From contig SCOE01000047.1 in the NCBI GenBank assembly GCA_005503065.1, positions 1-37,617 on the forward strand: 37,617 bases of DNA, written 5' to 3'. Source of the stretch: Comamonadaceae bacterium ALPHA2B (GTDB lineage Bacteria; Pseudomonadota; Gammaproteobacteria; Burkholderiales; Burkholderiaceae_C). The position numbers and the translations under genes are program-made. The notes beneath the pieces were generated by a model. It did no database searches. It saw only the letters and a program-made list of their open reading frames with translations, and was not told the origin of the DNA. Shown piece after piece: positions 19,960 through 25,626 of this stretch. Within the stretch, counting starts at the first letter, position 1; the number at the start of each line of letters is the position of its first letter.

Positions 19960-20052
19960 GGGCAGCCGAACGCAGAGGGCGCAGAGGAAAAGAAAAATGA
20001 ATTCCTTCTGCGCCCTCTGCGAAACCTCCGCGCCCTCTGCGTTCGGCTGCCC
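19960..20052. repeat. Long intergenic palindrome of CGCAGAGG units, copy 2
   Basis: The outer 28 bases (from GGGCAGCCGAACGCAGAGGG, 19960) pair with the segment ending CGGCTGCCC at 20052 with one mismatch. The inner part is less regular than in copy 1. The sequence between the upstream stop codon and the arm (TGAATTCGGGATC) is almost identical to that after gcl (TGAATACGGGATC). The element lies between the ATPase and permease genes. Confidence 0.8.
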
Positions 20053-20082
20053 GTCTTTATCGGCCTCCCAAAGAGCTCCACT

Positions 20083-20850
20083 ATGAACAACAAGCAACTC
20101 GAACGCTGGTCGCCCTGGCTGCTGCTGGTGGCGGTGATCGTGCTGTGGCAGATCGTCTGCTCGGCCTTCAACGTCTCGGACTTCATCTTTCCCAGCCCCT
20201 GGCGCATCTGGACGCAGTTCTGGGAGTTCAAGACCATCATCGCGGGCCACGCGTGGCGCACCTTCTGGGTGACGATGGCGGGCTTCGGCCTCGCGATCGT
20301 CGTGGGCGTGCTGCTGGGCTTCGTGATCGGCAGCTCGCGGCTGGCCTACGCGGCGATGTACCCGCTCATGACCGCCTTCAACGCATTGCCCAAGGCAGCC
20401 TTCGTGCCGATCCTGGTGGTGTGGTTCGGCATCGGCATCGGGCCGGCCATCCTCACGGCCTTCCTCATCAGCTTCTTCCCCATCATGGTCAACATCGCGA
20501 CCGGGCTGGCCACGCTGGAGCCGGAGCTGGAGGACGTGCTGCGCGTGCTCGGCGCCAAGCGCTGGGACGTGCTCATGAAGATCGGCCTGCCACGATCCAT
20601 GCCGTACTTCTACGCCTCGCTCAAGGTCGCGATCACTCTGGCCTTCGTCGGCACCACCGTGTCGGAGATGACGGCCGCCAACGAAGGCATCGGCTATTTG
20701 CTCATCAGCGCCGGCTCGGCGATGCAGATGGGCCTGGCCTTCGCCGGCCTGATGGTGGTGGGCGCCATGGCGATGGTCATGTACGAACTCTTCAGCGCGA
20801 TCGAGAAGCGCACCACCGGCTGGGCGCACCGCGGCTCGCAAGGAGGTTGA
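20083..20850 (+). CDS. ABC transporter permease (SsuC/TauC-like)
   Basis: A 255-residue inner-membrane permease with about six membrane segments. It has the binding-protein-dependent transport EAA loop near ATLEPELEDVLRVLGAKRWDVL (residues ~145-166), where the coupling helix contacts the ATPase. Other family features are FPSPWRIWTQFWEF at the N-terminus, MTAFNALPKAAFVPILVVWFG, and AFVGTTVSEMTAANEGIGYL. It completes the importer begun at 18017. The long palindrome in the preceding gap may weaken its expression. An A/G-rich AAGAGCTCC stretch upstream gives a poor Shine-Dalgarno. Confidence 0.92.
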   Translation: MNNKQLERWSPWLLLVAVIVLWQIVCSAFNVSDFIFPSPWRIWTQFWEFKTIIAGHAWRTFWVTMAGFGLAIVVGVLLGFVIGSSRLAYAAMYPLMTAFNALPKAAFVPILVVWFGIGIGPAILTAFLISFFPIMVNIATGLATLEPELEDVLRVLGAKRWDVLMKIGLPRSMPYFYASLKVAITLAFVGTTVSEMTAANEGIGYLLISAGSAMQMGLAFAGLMVVGAMAMVMYELFSAIEKRTTGWAHRGSQGG

Positions 20851-20904
20851 GCGACCGGGCCGGCCTCGGCCCCGGCCCGCGCGGCGGGCTATGCTCGGCC
20901 GGGC

Positions 20905-21924
20905 ATGCCTCTGCCCTTCTCCGCTTGCCGCCTGCTCGCCTGTGCCCTGCTCGGCGCCTGGCTCGTGTGGTCGACGCCCGCCGCGGCACGGCCTGCCGAC
21001 GCACGATGCGCCGCCGGCACCACCCAGACCCCGCCGCCGCGCGCACTGAAGCTGGCCGCCCTCGCCCAACGCGAGCACGCGGCCTGGGGTGGTGCCGCAC
21101 TCGACGCGCAGGGCCGCCTGCTCGACGCCGGCAGCTACGAGGCCGAGGACACGCCGCGCTCCCTGCGCGTGGCGCCGCCCTGGCAGCGCGTGATGGGCTA
21201 CTGGGAGGCGGTCGATCCCGATGGCCGCATCCCCTCGCAGGTGCGCTTCGGTGCCCTGCGTCCGGCCGACCGGCGCCTGCTGCAGCAGGCGCTGCAGCAA
21301 GCCAGCGCGTCGCGCCTGCAGGGCCTGGGCGTGGGGCCCGACCAGGGCCTGTCGTCCGCCGAACTGCGCGCCCTGCAGACCGCGATCGACCGCGTCGCCG
21401 TGGTCGACACACCCTGGTCCGCGGCCTTCATCAGCTGGTTGGCGCGCGAGGCGGGCCTGCAGGCCGCGGAGTTCGCGTTCTCCGAAGCCCATGCCGACTA
21501 CGCCGGCGCGGCCTGGGCCGCCACGCAGCGCGAGCAGGCCGGCCAGCCCACGCCGTACGCGCTGCGCGCCTGCGACCTCACGCGCGCCGCCCCGCGCGTG
21601 GGCGACCTCGTGTGCCAAGCACGCGGCACGGGGGCCGAGCTCGACACCTTCGCCAAGCTCGGCGAAGCGCTGGCGCAGCGCGATGCCGGCGGCGGCGCAC
21701 TGCCCATGCACTGCGACGTCGTCACGCAGGTCGACGCCCAGGGCTTCGACGCCATCGGCGGCAACGTGCTGCAGTCCGTCACCCTGCGCCGGCTCGACTT
21801 CGCCCCGGGCACGCGGCACCTGGACCCCAGCTACCTGCCTGCCGGATGCGTGGCCGGCACGCCCGGCTGCGTCGACCGCCACATGAGCCGCCAACCCTGG
21901 TCGCTGCTGCTGCAGTGGCGCTGA
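20905..21924 (+). CDS. DUF2272 domain protein, exported
   Basis: A 339-residue protein with a Sec signal peptide (residues 1-28, ending near PAAARPADA). The C-terminal two-thirds matches DUF2272 by its ordered motifs: VVDTPWSAAFISWLAREAG, RVGDLVCQARG, PMHCDVVTQVD and FDAIGGNVLQSVTLRR. These resemble a papain/NlpC-like fold with a histidine in MHCD, but catalysis has not been shown from sequence. There is no Shine-Dalgarno. TATGCT at 20890-20895 ends nine bases before the ATG, which looks like a -10 element and suggests a leaderless transcript. It is not obviously linked to the ABC operon, from which it is 54 bases away. Confidence 0.8.
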   Translation: MPLPFSACRLLACALLGAWLVWSTPAAARPADARCAAGTTQTPPPRALKLAALAQREHAAWGGAALDAQGRLLDAGSYEAEDTPRSLRVAPPWQRVMGYWEAVDPDGRIPSQVRFGALRPADRRLLQQALQQASASRLQGLGVGPDQGLSSAELRALQTAIDRVAVVDTPWSAAFISWLAREAGLQAAEFAFSEAHADYAGAAWAATQREQAGQPTPYALRACDLTRAAPRVGDLVCQARGTGAELDTFAKLGEALAQRDAGGGALPMHCDVVTQVDAQGFDAIGGNVLQSVTLRRLDFAPGTRHLDPSYLPAGCVAGTPGCVDRHMSRQPWSLLLQWR

Positions 21925-21929
21925 ACGCA

Positions 21930-21953
21930 CGAATCGAACGATTCGACTAAAAT
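21930..21953 (+). promoter_or_regulatory. Operator and -10 element of the toxin-antitoxin operon
   Basis: A perfect inverted repeat, CGAATCG-AA-CGATTCG (21930-21945), abuts a -10-like TAAAAT (21948-21953). The antitoxin ATG follows 20 bases later. Phd-type antitoxins bind palindromes that overlap their own promoter, so this is the likely autoregulatory site. Confidence 0.65.
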
Positions 21954-21973
21954 AGGCGCTTTTGGAGGCGGGC

Positions 21974-22225
21974 ATGCGGACCATGACGGCCAACCAGGCC
22001 AAGACCCAGTTCGGCGCCTTCGTCGACATGGCGCAGAAGGAGCCCGTGCGCGTGCTGCGGCACGACCGCGTTGTGGGCGTGCTGGTGTCGCCCAGCGACT
22101 ACGAGGCGATGCGCGCTTTCTACGCCAACCGGCTGGCGCACACGCTGGACCGCACGGCCGCCAGGGCCGAAGCAGCCGGCCTCACCCAGGAAGGCATCGA
22201 CCAGTTGCTGGCCGATGAGAGTTGA
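21974..22225 (+). CDS. Phd/YefM-family antitoxin
   Basis: An 83-residue antitoxin. MRTMTANQAKTQFGAFVDMA and EPVRVLRHDRVVGVLVSPSD make the Phd/YefM N-terminal DNA-binding fold. The C-terminal helix (AHTLDRTAARAEAAGLTQEG onward) would wrap the toxin. The start at 21974 is set by GGAGG five bases upstream. The gene overlaps the PIN toxin gene by 11 bases, the usual translational coupling. A palindromic operator lies in its promoter. Confidence 0.88.
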   Translation: MRTMTANQAKTQFGAFVDMAQKEPVRVLRHDRVVGVLVSPSDYEAMRAFYANRLAHTLDRTAARAEAAGLTQEGIDQLLADES

Positions 22226-22643
22226 CGCCGCGCTGGTGATCGACTCGAACGTGCTGATCAGCGCCGCCCTGTCGGCCACCTCGCCGCCTGCGCGCATCGT
22301 GCGGCATGCCTTGGCGCATGGGCGGCTTCTGTTTTCCGATGCCACCTTCGCCGAACTGCAGTCCCGGCTCTGGCGCCCCAAGTTCGACCGCTACCTCGAC
22401 CTGGAAGACCGCAAGGCGATCCTGCATGACCTCGGCGCTGCCGGCGTCTGGGTCGACATTCCCGCGCAGCTCGCGGCCCGCGGCTTCTCGCGCGATGCCG
22501 ATGACGACAAGTTCATCCACGTGGCGCTGGCCGCATCGGCCGACGCGATCGTGAGCGGCGACCAGGATCTGCTCGTGCTCTCGCGCATCGGGGACCTGCC
22601 AGTCCTCACGCCCGGTCAGGCCTGCGCCTTGCTCGCCTGCTGA
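22215..22643 (+). CDS. PIN-domain toxin (putative ribonuclease)
   Basis: A 142-residue PIN protein of the 'putative toxin, PIN family' type (COG1569-like). The acidic active site that binds Mg2+ is complete: Asp10 in ALVIDSNVLISA, Glu47 in DATFAELQSRL, the Asp96-98 cluster in FSRDADDDKFIHVALA, and Asp116 in AIVSGDQDLLVL. It would cleave RNA unless neutralised by the overlapping antitoxin. It is probably intact, with no truncation. Pairing of a PIN toxin with a Phd-type antitoxin is common. Confidence 0.88.
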   Translation: MRVDAALVIDSNVLISAALSATSPPARIVRHALAHGRLLFSDATFAELQSRLWRPKFDRYLDLEDRKAILHDLGAAGVWVDIPAQLAARGFSRDADDDKFIHVALAASADAIVSGDQDLLVLSRIGDLPVLTPGQACALLAC

Positions 22644-22647
22644 CGCC

Positions 22648-23145
22648 ATGCCACTTACACCCCAAGCACTCACCCCCGACCAGTGCGCCCGCCACCTGCG
22701 GCGCGCCGACGCCGTGGCGCGCCGCGCGATGGCCATGGGCCGCCATCCCTTCGGCGCGCTGCTGCTGGCGCCCGACGGCGAAACCGTGCTCGCCGAGCAG
22801 GGCAACATCGACACGGTGAACCACGCCGAGGCCACGCTGGCCCGCACGGCCGCGGCCAACTATCCCGGCGCCTATCTCGCGCAATGCACGCTGGTGACCA
22901 CCTTCGAGCCCTGCGCCATGTGCGCGGGCACGGTGTACTGGGCCGGCATCGGCCGGGTGCTGTACGGCGCGGAAGAGGCGGCGCTGCTGGCGCTGACCGG
23001 CGACCATCCCGAGAACCCGACGCTGAGCCTGCCCTGCCGCGAGGTGTTCGCGCGCGGCCAGCGTGCGGTGGAGGTGATCGGTCCGGTCGAGGCGGTGGCC
23101 GAGGAGATGGTGGCCACGCACCGGGGTTTCTGGCAGAGCCGCTGA
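22648..23145 (+). CDS. Nucleoside/guanine deaminase of the CMP/dCMP deaminase fold
   Basis: A 165-residue zinc deaminase. His59-Ala-Glu61 (TVNHAEATL) and Pro-Cys89-x-x-Cys92 (FEPCAMCAG) make the zinc and proton-shuttle site. Regular sequence around MGRHPFGALLLAPDG and VYWAGIGRVLYGAEE places it with the guanine-deaminase/TadA-like group. The genuine tRNA-editing TadA is unlikely because TadA has a different N-terminus and an RNA-binding tail. The likely reaction is guanine to xanthine plus ammonia, which would connect it to the xanthine riboswitches nearby (inference). It starts four bases after the PIN toxin stop, without a strong Shine-Dalgarno. A similar enzyme lies at 32308. Confidence 0.82.
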   Translation: MPLTPQALTPDQCARHLRRADAVARRAMAMGRHPFGALLLAPDGETVLAEQGNIDTVNHAEATLARTAAANYPGAYLAQCTLVTTFEPCAMCAGTVYWAGIGRVLYGAEEAALLALTGDHPENPTLSLPCREVFARGQRAVEVIGPVEAVAEEMVATHRGFWQSR

Positions 23146-23232
23146 GCCTCGGGCCGCAAGTCCGGCACGTTGCGGTCGGCCCACGATTGACCCTCTTTTC
23201 GGCTGCCGAGGCAAGCGGGGCGGGCGCGGGTA

Positions 23233-23249
23233 GCTATAAACTTCATAGC
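23233..23249 (+). repeat. Dispersed GCTAT...ATAGC repeat, copy D (head only)
   Basis: GCTATAAACTTCATAGC is the small inverted head of the dispersed repeat without its GC-rich hairpin. It lies 24 bases before the NlpC/P60 gene. TATAAA inside it could act as a -10 element for that gene, in which case the repeat supplies the promoter. Confidence 0.5.
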
Positions 23250-23272
23250 ATTCCAGCTCACCCAACGCCGCC

Positions 23273-23797
23273 ATGCGCCTGCTGTTGCCGCTTCGCATCG
23301 CTTCCTTGCCTTCTGCGCCGCTGCTGGTCGCGCTGCTGTGCGGCGCCCTGCTGGCCGGCTGCGCCAGCCCGCCCACCGGCGGCCGCCTGCCCGCCGCGCC
23401 GCGCACCACCTACTACCCGCCGCTCACGCCCTCGCAGTCGGACGACATCGCCATCCATGCCCTGGGCCTGGTCGGCACGCCCTACCGCTACGGTGGCAAC
23501 ACGCCCGACAGCGGCTTCGACTGCAGCGGGCTGATCGGGTATGTGTACCGCAGCCGCGCGGGCCTGGTGCCGCCGCGCACGGTGGCACAGCTCGGCGGCT
23601 TCGGCGAGCCCGTGGGCATCGACGAGATCCGCACCGGCGACCTGGTGCTCTTCGGCCGCGGCCGGCCTACGCATGCCGGCATCTACGTGGGCGAAGGGCG
23701 CTTCGTGCATGCGCCGTCGACGGGCGGCACAGTGCGGCTGGACCAACTGGCGGGGGTGTACTGGTCGAAGCAGCCGATGGAGGTTCGGCGGCCCTGA
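23273..23797 (+). CDS. NlpC/P60-family lipoprotein (peptidoglycan endopeptidase)
   Basis: A 174-residue predicted lipoprotein with signal peptide and lipobox LLAGC (lipidated Cys30). It should be anchored in the outer membrane facing the cell wall. The NlpC/P60 catalytic triad is present: Cys84 in GFDCSGLIGYVY, His134 in RPTHAGIYVG, and His146 in GRFVHAPSTGG. The YRYGG motif before the cysteine is also typical (PYRYGGNTPDSGFDCSG). It would cut peptide bonds in peptidoglycan stems. The Spr/MepS-like length and simple architecture suggest a housekeeping role. It converges with the oxygenase gene ending at 24212. Confidence 0.9.
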   Translation: MRLLLPLRIASLPSAPLLVALLCGALLAGCASPPTGGRLPAAPRTTYYPPLTPSQSDDIAIHALGLVGTPYRYGGNTPDSGFDCSGLIGYVYRSRAGLVPPRTVAQLGGFGEPVGIDEIRTGDLVLFGRGRPTHAGIYVGEGRFVHAPSTGGTVRLDQLAGVYWSKQPMEVRRP

Positions 23798-24211
23798 GGG
23801 GCCGTGGAGGTCCCCGTTCCCTGGGTTGTCTTCTTTTTTGCGAGGCCGAACCTGGGGTGAGTAACGGGTGCGGGTCTGAACCTGGCCGGCGGCGCCGGTA
23901 TGCGTTCTCCGGCGCAGGCTCGCGCTGACCGTCGTGCGGCACGACGGATGTGCTCGCCTGGCATCGACGCGCTTGAGGGACTGCACGGCGAGCACGCAGG
24001 CAGCACGACAAGCCGGTCAGCGCGAGCCAGCGCCGGAGAACGCAGGCCCGCGGCCGCCGCCAGCGCCCCGGTCCGTCGTGCCGGCCGCTCAACAGCGACG
24101 ACGGAACACGCCCCCTTCAGAGCCCAAAGCAGACCCAGAGAAAGAACGTAACGAACGTGACGATTTCGGCCGCAGCCCAGACACGGCAAGGGCCACAGCC
24201 CGATTGCACTT
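23798..24211. other. 414-base convergent gap without a convincing gene
   Basis: This stretch between the NlpC/P60 stop and the oxygenase stop contains no supported gene. It holds a C/T-rich run with six T near 23829-23836, a long inverted repeat (23901-24044), a 19-base palindrome at 23929-23947, and two tandem nine-base units, GAACGTAAC and GAACGTGAC (24144-24161). Open frames through it have no start signal or recognisable domain. Confidence 0.6.
23901..24044. repeat. 31-base inverted repeat with structured interior
   Basis: The arms 23901-23931 (beginning TGCGTTCTCCGGCGCAGGCT) and 24014-24044 are reverse complements with one mismatch. Just inside the left arm is the palindrome CCGTCGTGCGGCACGACGG (23929-23947). 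The inner flanks also pair partly (GTGCTCGCC against GGCGAGCAC). The whole 144 bases could fold as one long hairpin between two convergent genes. It is not an insertion sequence, as no transposase frame is enclosed. Confidence 0.75.
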
Positions 24212-25201
24212 TCAGTATTTCTTGGCGAAGTTCGCCGCGATGCGCTGCTTGAGGTAGTCGCCCGCCGTGATCGACGGGTACTTGCCCGAGGGCGATTCGA
24301 TCAGCGTGTCGCGGTTCGCCTGGCAGAAGAAGGCGATGCTGTAGCGCGGCCCCATGTACTCGCCCGGCTGCGGGTTGCGCACGCGGTGGAAGTTGCTGGG
24401 CAGCACGTCGTCGCTCCAGCGCATCAGCATGTCGCCGATGTTGCAGGTGATCGCGTCCTCGTCGGGCGGGATCGACGTCCATTCCTGCGCCTCGAACTCC
24501 TTGCCCGGGCACACCTGCAGCCCGCCCTGGCCCTGGCGCTGATACAGCAGCGTTAGGCAGTCGAAATCCGTGTGCGCACCGGCGCGCCACAGGTCGAGCT
24601 TGTCCTGCACCTCGGCGGGAATTGCGTAGTAGTGCAGCAGCCGCAGCGTGCTCTGGTACTCGGGGCTGGACTTGTCGTGCGCGCGGGTGAAGAAGGACTC
24701 GTCGAAGCCCATCTTCAGCGCGAAGCACGACAGCACCTTCATGCCGATCTCCCAGCTCTTCTGCTCGAAGGCCAGCATCGCCTGCTTGAAGCCGGGCAGC
24801 TCCTCTTCGGTCGGGAAGAGCCTGCCCATCAGCGGCAGCGTGATCTGGTAGCTCTCCTTCTGGTCGGCCGTGCCGGTGGACGGCCGCACCTGCGCCTTGC
24901 TCTCCCAGCCGGCGTTGTTGGCCAGCGGGTACTGCGACTTCACCGATTCGGGCAGCGCGAAGAAGCGCTCGGCCTCGGCAAAGGCCGCACGGATGTCGGC
25001 CAGCGGCACGCCATGGTCGGCCAGCTGGAAGAAGCCGACGTCGATGGCCGCATCCCAGAGCTGGTCGGCGATCTCGGCCTTGCGGTTGTCGAAGTCGGCC
25101 AGGCTGATACGGCGGACTTCGCGTGTGTTCGTTTCCGAGCCCATCGCGCCCATGCGCGATTCCTTGCTCAGTTCGTGGAGGGCGTAGGTGGCCTCGGTCA
25201 T
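24212..25201 (-). CDS. Isopenicillin N synthase-like Fe(II)/2-oxoglutarate oxygenase 1
   Basis: A 329-residue oxygenase of the IPNS/2OG-Fe(II) superfamily. The iron triad is His210 and Asp212 (AGAHTDFDCLTLLYQ) and His272 (NFHRVRNP). The co-substrate pair Arg286/Ser288 is in PRYSIAFF. The N-terminal DIOX_N-like region includes AAIDVGFFQLADHGVPLADI. Such proteins usually oxidise small molecules using 2-oxoglutarate, and the substrate here is unknown. The ATG at 25201 has AGGAG seven bases upstream. Its leader contains a xanthine (NMT1-type) riboswitch at 25240-25311, so xanthine or urate probably controls it, and the enzyme may act on a purine (inference). It is transcribed divergently from a second riboswitch-controlled unit that encodes a related oxygenase. 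Confidence 0.88.
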   Translation of the reverse strand: MTEATYALHELSKESRMGAMGSETNTREVRRISLADFDNRKAEIADQLWDAAIDVGFFQLADHGVPLADIRAAFAEAERFFALPESVKSQYPLANNAGWESKAQVRPSTGTADQKESYQITLPLMGRLFPTEEELPGFKQAMLAFEQKSWEIGMKVLSCFALKMGFDESFFTRAHDKSSPEYQSTLRLLHYYAIPAEVQDKLDLWRAGAHTDFDCLTLLYQRQGQGGLQVCPGKEFEAQEWTSIPPDEDAITCNIGDMLMRWSDDVLPSNFHRVRNPQPGEYMGPRYSIAFFCQANRDTLIESPSGKYPSITAGDYLKQRIAANFAKKY

Positions 25202-25239
25202 GTGGCTGCTCCTGAAAGTCGTGTGGGGAAGAAAGACCT

Positions 25240-25311
25240 CAAGAGCAATTCCCGGCCATTGATGCATCGCGCCGTGGCGATGCATGCAGCGGTTGAACGC
25301 TTCTACTCTTG
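25240..25311 (-). promoter_or_regulatory. Xanthine riboswitch (NMT1 motif), for oxygenase 1
   Basis: On the minus strand the leader reads CAAGAGTAGAAGCGTTCA, then a variable hairpin, then GGCCGGGAATTGCTCTTG. CAAGAG and CTCTTG pair as the closing stem. The internal-loop segments GTAGAAGCGTTCA and CCGGGAATTGCTC match the conserved core of the NMT1-motif xanthine riboswitch as I recall it. The variable part contains a 9-base perfect stem (ATGCATCGC/GCGATGCAT, 25262-25285) with a 6-base loop. The aptamer ends 26 bases before the AGGAG of the oxygenase gene. This class is known to bind xanthine, and urate more weakly, and mostly turns genes off. Confidence 0.85.
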
Positions 25312-25403
25312 CGTGCATTTTCACCTTGTCGCCCCCGCCCCCGCCAGCTTTTCACGAAGCCCGATGGCCGCGCGGGGGCATCCGCCCCGGCATGGAACGC
25401 GCC

Positions 25404-25439
25404 GCACCGTGACGGCGCAGGCAGGCACAACGCCGGTGC
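25404..25439 (+). promoter_or_regulatory. Pair of NtrC-like enhancer sites upstream of the second NMT1 gene
   Basis: GCACCGTGACGGCGC (25404-25418) and GCACAACGCCGGTGC (25425-25439) both resemble GCACC-N5-GGTGC. The second has the exact GCAC-N7-GTGC core. Their centres are 21 bases apart, two helical turns. They lie about 30-65 bases upstream of the -24 element at 25468. The same combination occurs in front of the first NMT1 gene at 17925. Confidence 0.5.
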
Positions 25440-25467
25440 CGCCGAAGCGGCGCCGGCGCCCTCGCCA

Positions 25468-25484
25468 TTGGCACGGAAGCTGCA
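25468..25484 (+). promoter_or_regulatory. Sigma-54 (RpoN) promoter for the second NMT1 operon
   Basis: TTGGCACGGAAGCTGCA matches the consensus YTGGCACG-N4-TTGCW at all but one defined position (CTGC for TTGC). GG (25470-25471) and GC (25482-25483) are ten bases apart. The predicted start, near 25495, coincides with the 5' base of the riboswitch closing stem at 25494, which independently supports both calls. Confidence 0.75.
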
Positions 25485-25493
25485 CGCCCTCGC

Positions 25494-25546
25494 CCACGGA
25501 GTAGAAGCGTTCAGCGGCCCCAAAGCCGCCCGGAAATTGCTCTTGG
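25494..25546 (+). promoter_or_regulatory. Xanthine riboswitch (NMT1 motif), for the second NMT1 operon
   Basis: The plus-strand leader has CCACGGAG and CTCTTGG as the closing stem with one bulged C. The core GAGTAGAAGCGTTCA is followed by a short hairpin GCGGC-CCCAAA-GCCGC, then CCGGAAATTGCTC. Both core segments are the same as in the divergent aptamer at 25240-25311 (15 of 15 and 12 of 13), while the stem and hairpin sequences differ but still pair, which is evidence for a conserved RNA. It matches the minimal NMT1/xanthine aptamer as I remember it. The aptamer begins at the predicted transcript 5' end, and the start codon is 80 bases further on. Confidence 0.9.
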
Positions 25547-25562
25547 ACGCGCCGACGCGTCC
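25545..25562 (+). other. Hairpin overlapping the riboswitch 3' edge (possible expression platform)
   Basis: GGACGCG-CCGA-CGCGTCC is a perfect 7-base stem. Its first two bases (25545-25546) are also the last two of the aptamer closing stem, so the two structures exclude each other at the base. There is no T run, so simple termination is unlikely. It could pass a ligand signal to the downstream leader. Confidence 0.45.
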
Positions 25563-25626
25563 GCCAGCGGCGCCGCACGGTGCGTGCCCGTTGTCCCAGG
25601 TCCTGCCCACCCGGAGAGCTTTCGCC

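Noticed and set aside
22648-23145. The first deaminase as tRNA adenosine deaminase TadA
   Set aside because: The N-terminus and the region after the PCxxC motif do not follow the TadA pattern, and a second paralogue is present close by. It fits guanine deaminase-like enzymes better.
25311-25360. A sigma-54 promoter for the minus-strand oxygenase
   Set aside because: No GG-N10-GC arrangement was found upstream of the minus-strand aptamer. A GAAAAT -10-like element is possible but unsupported.
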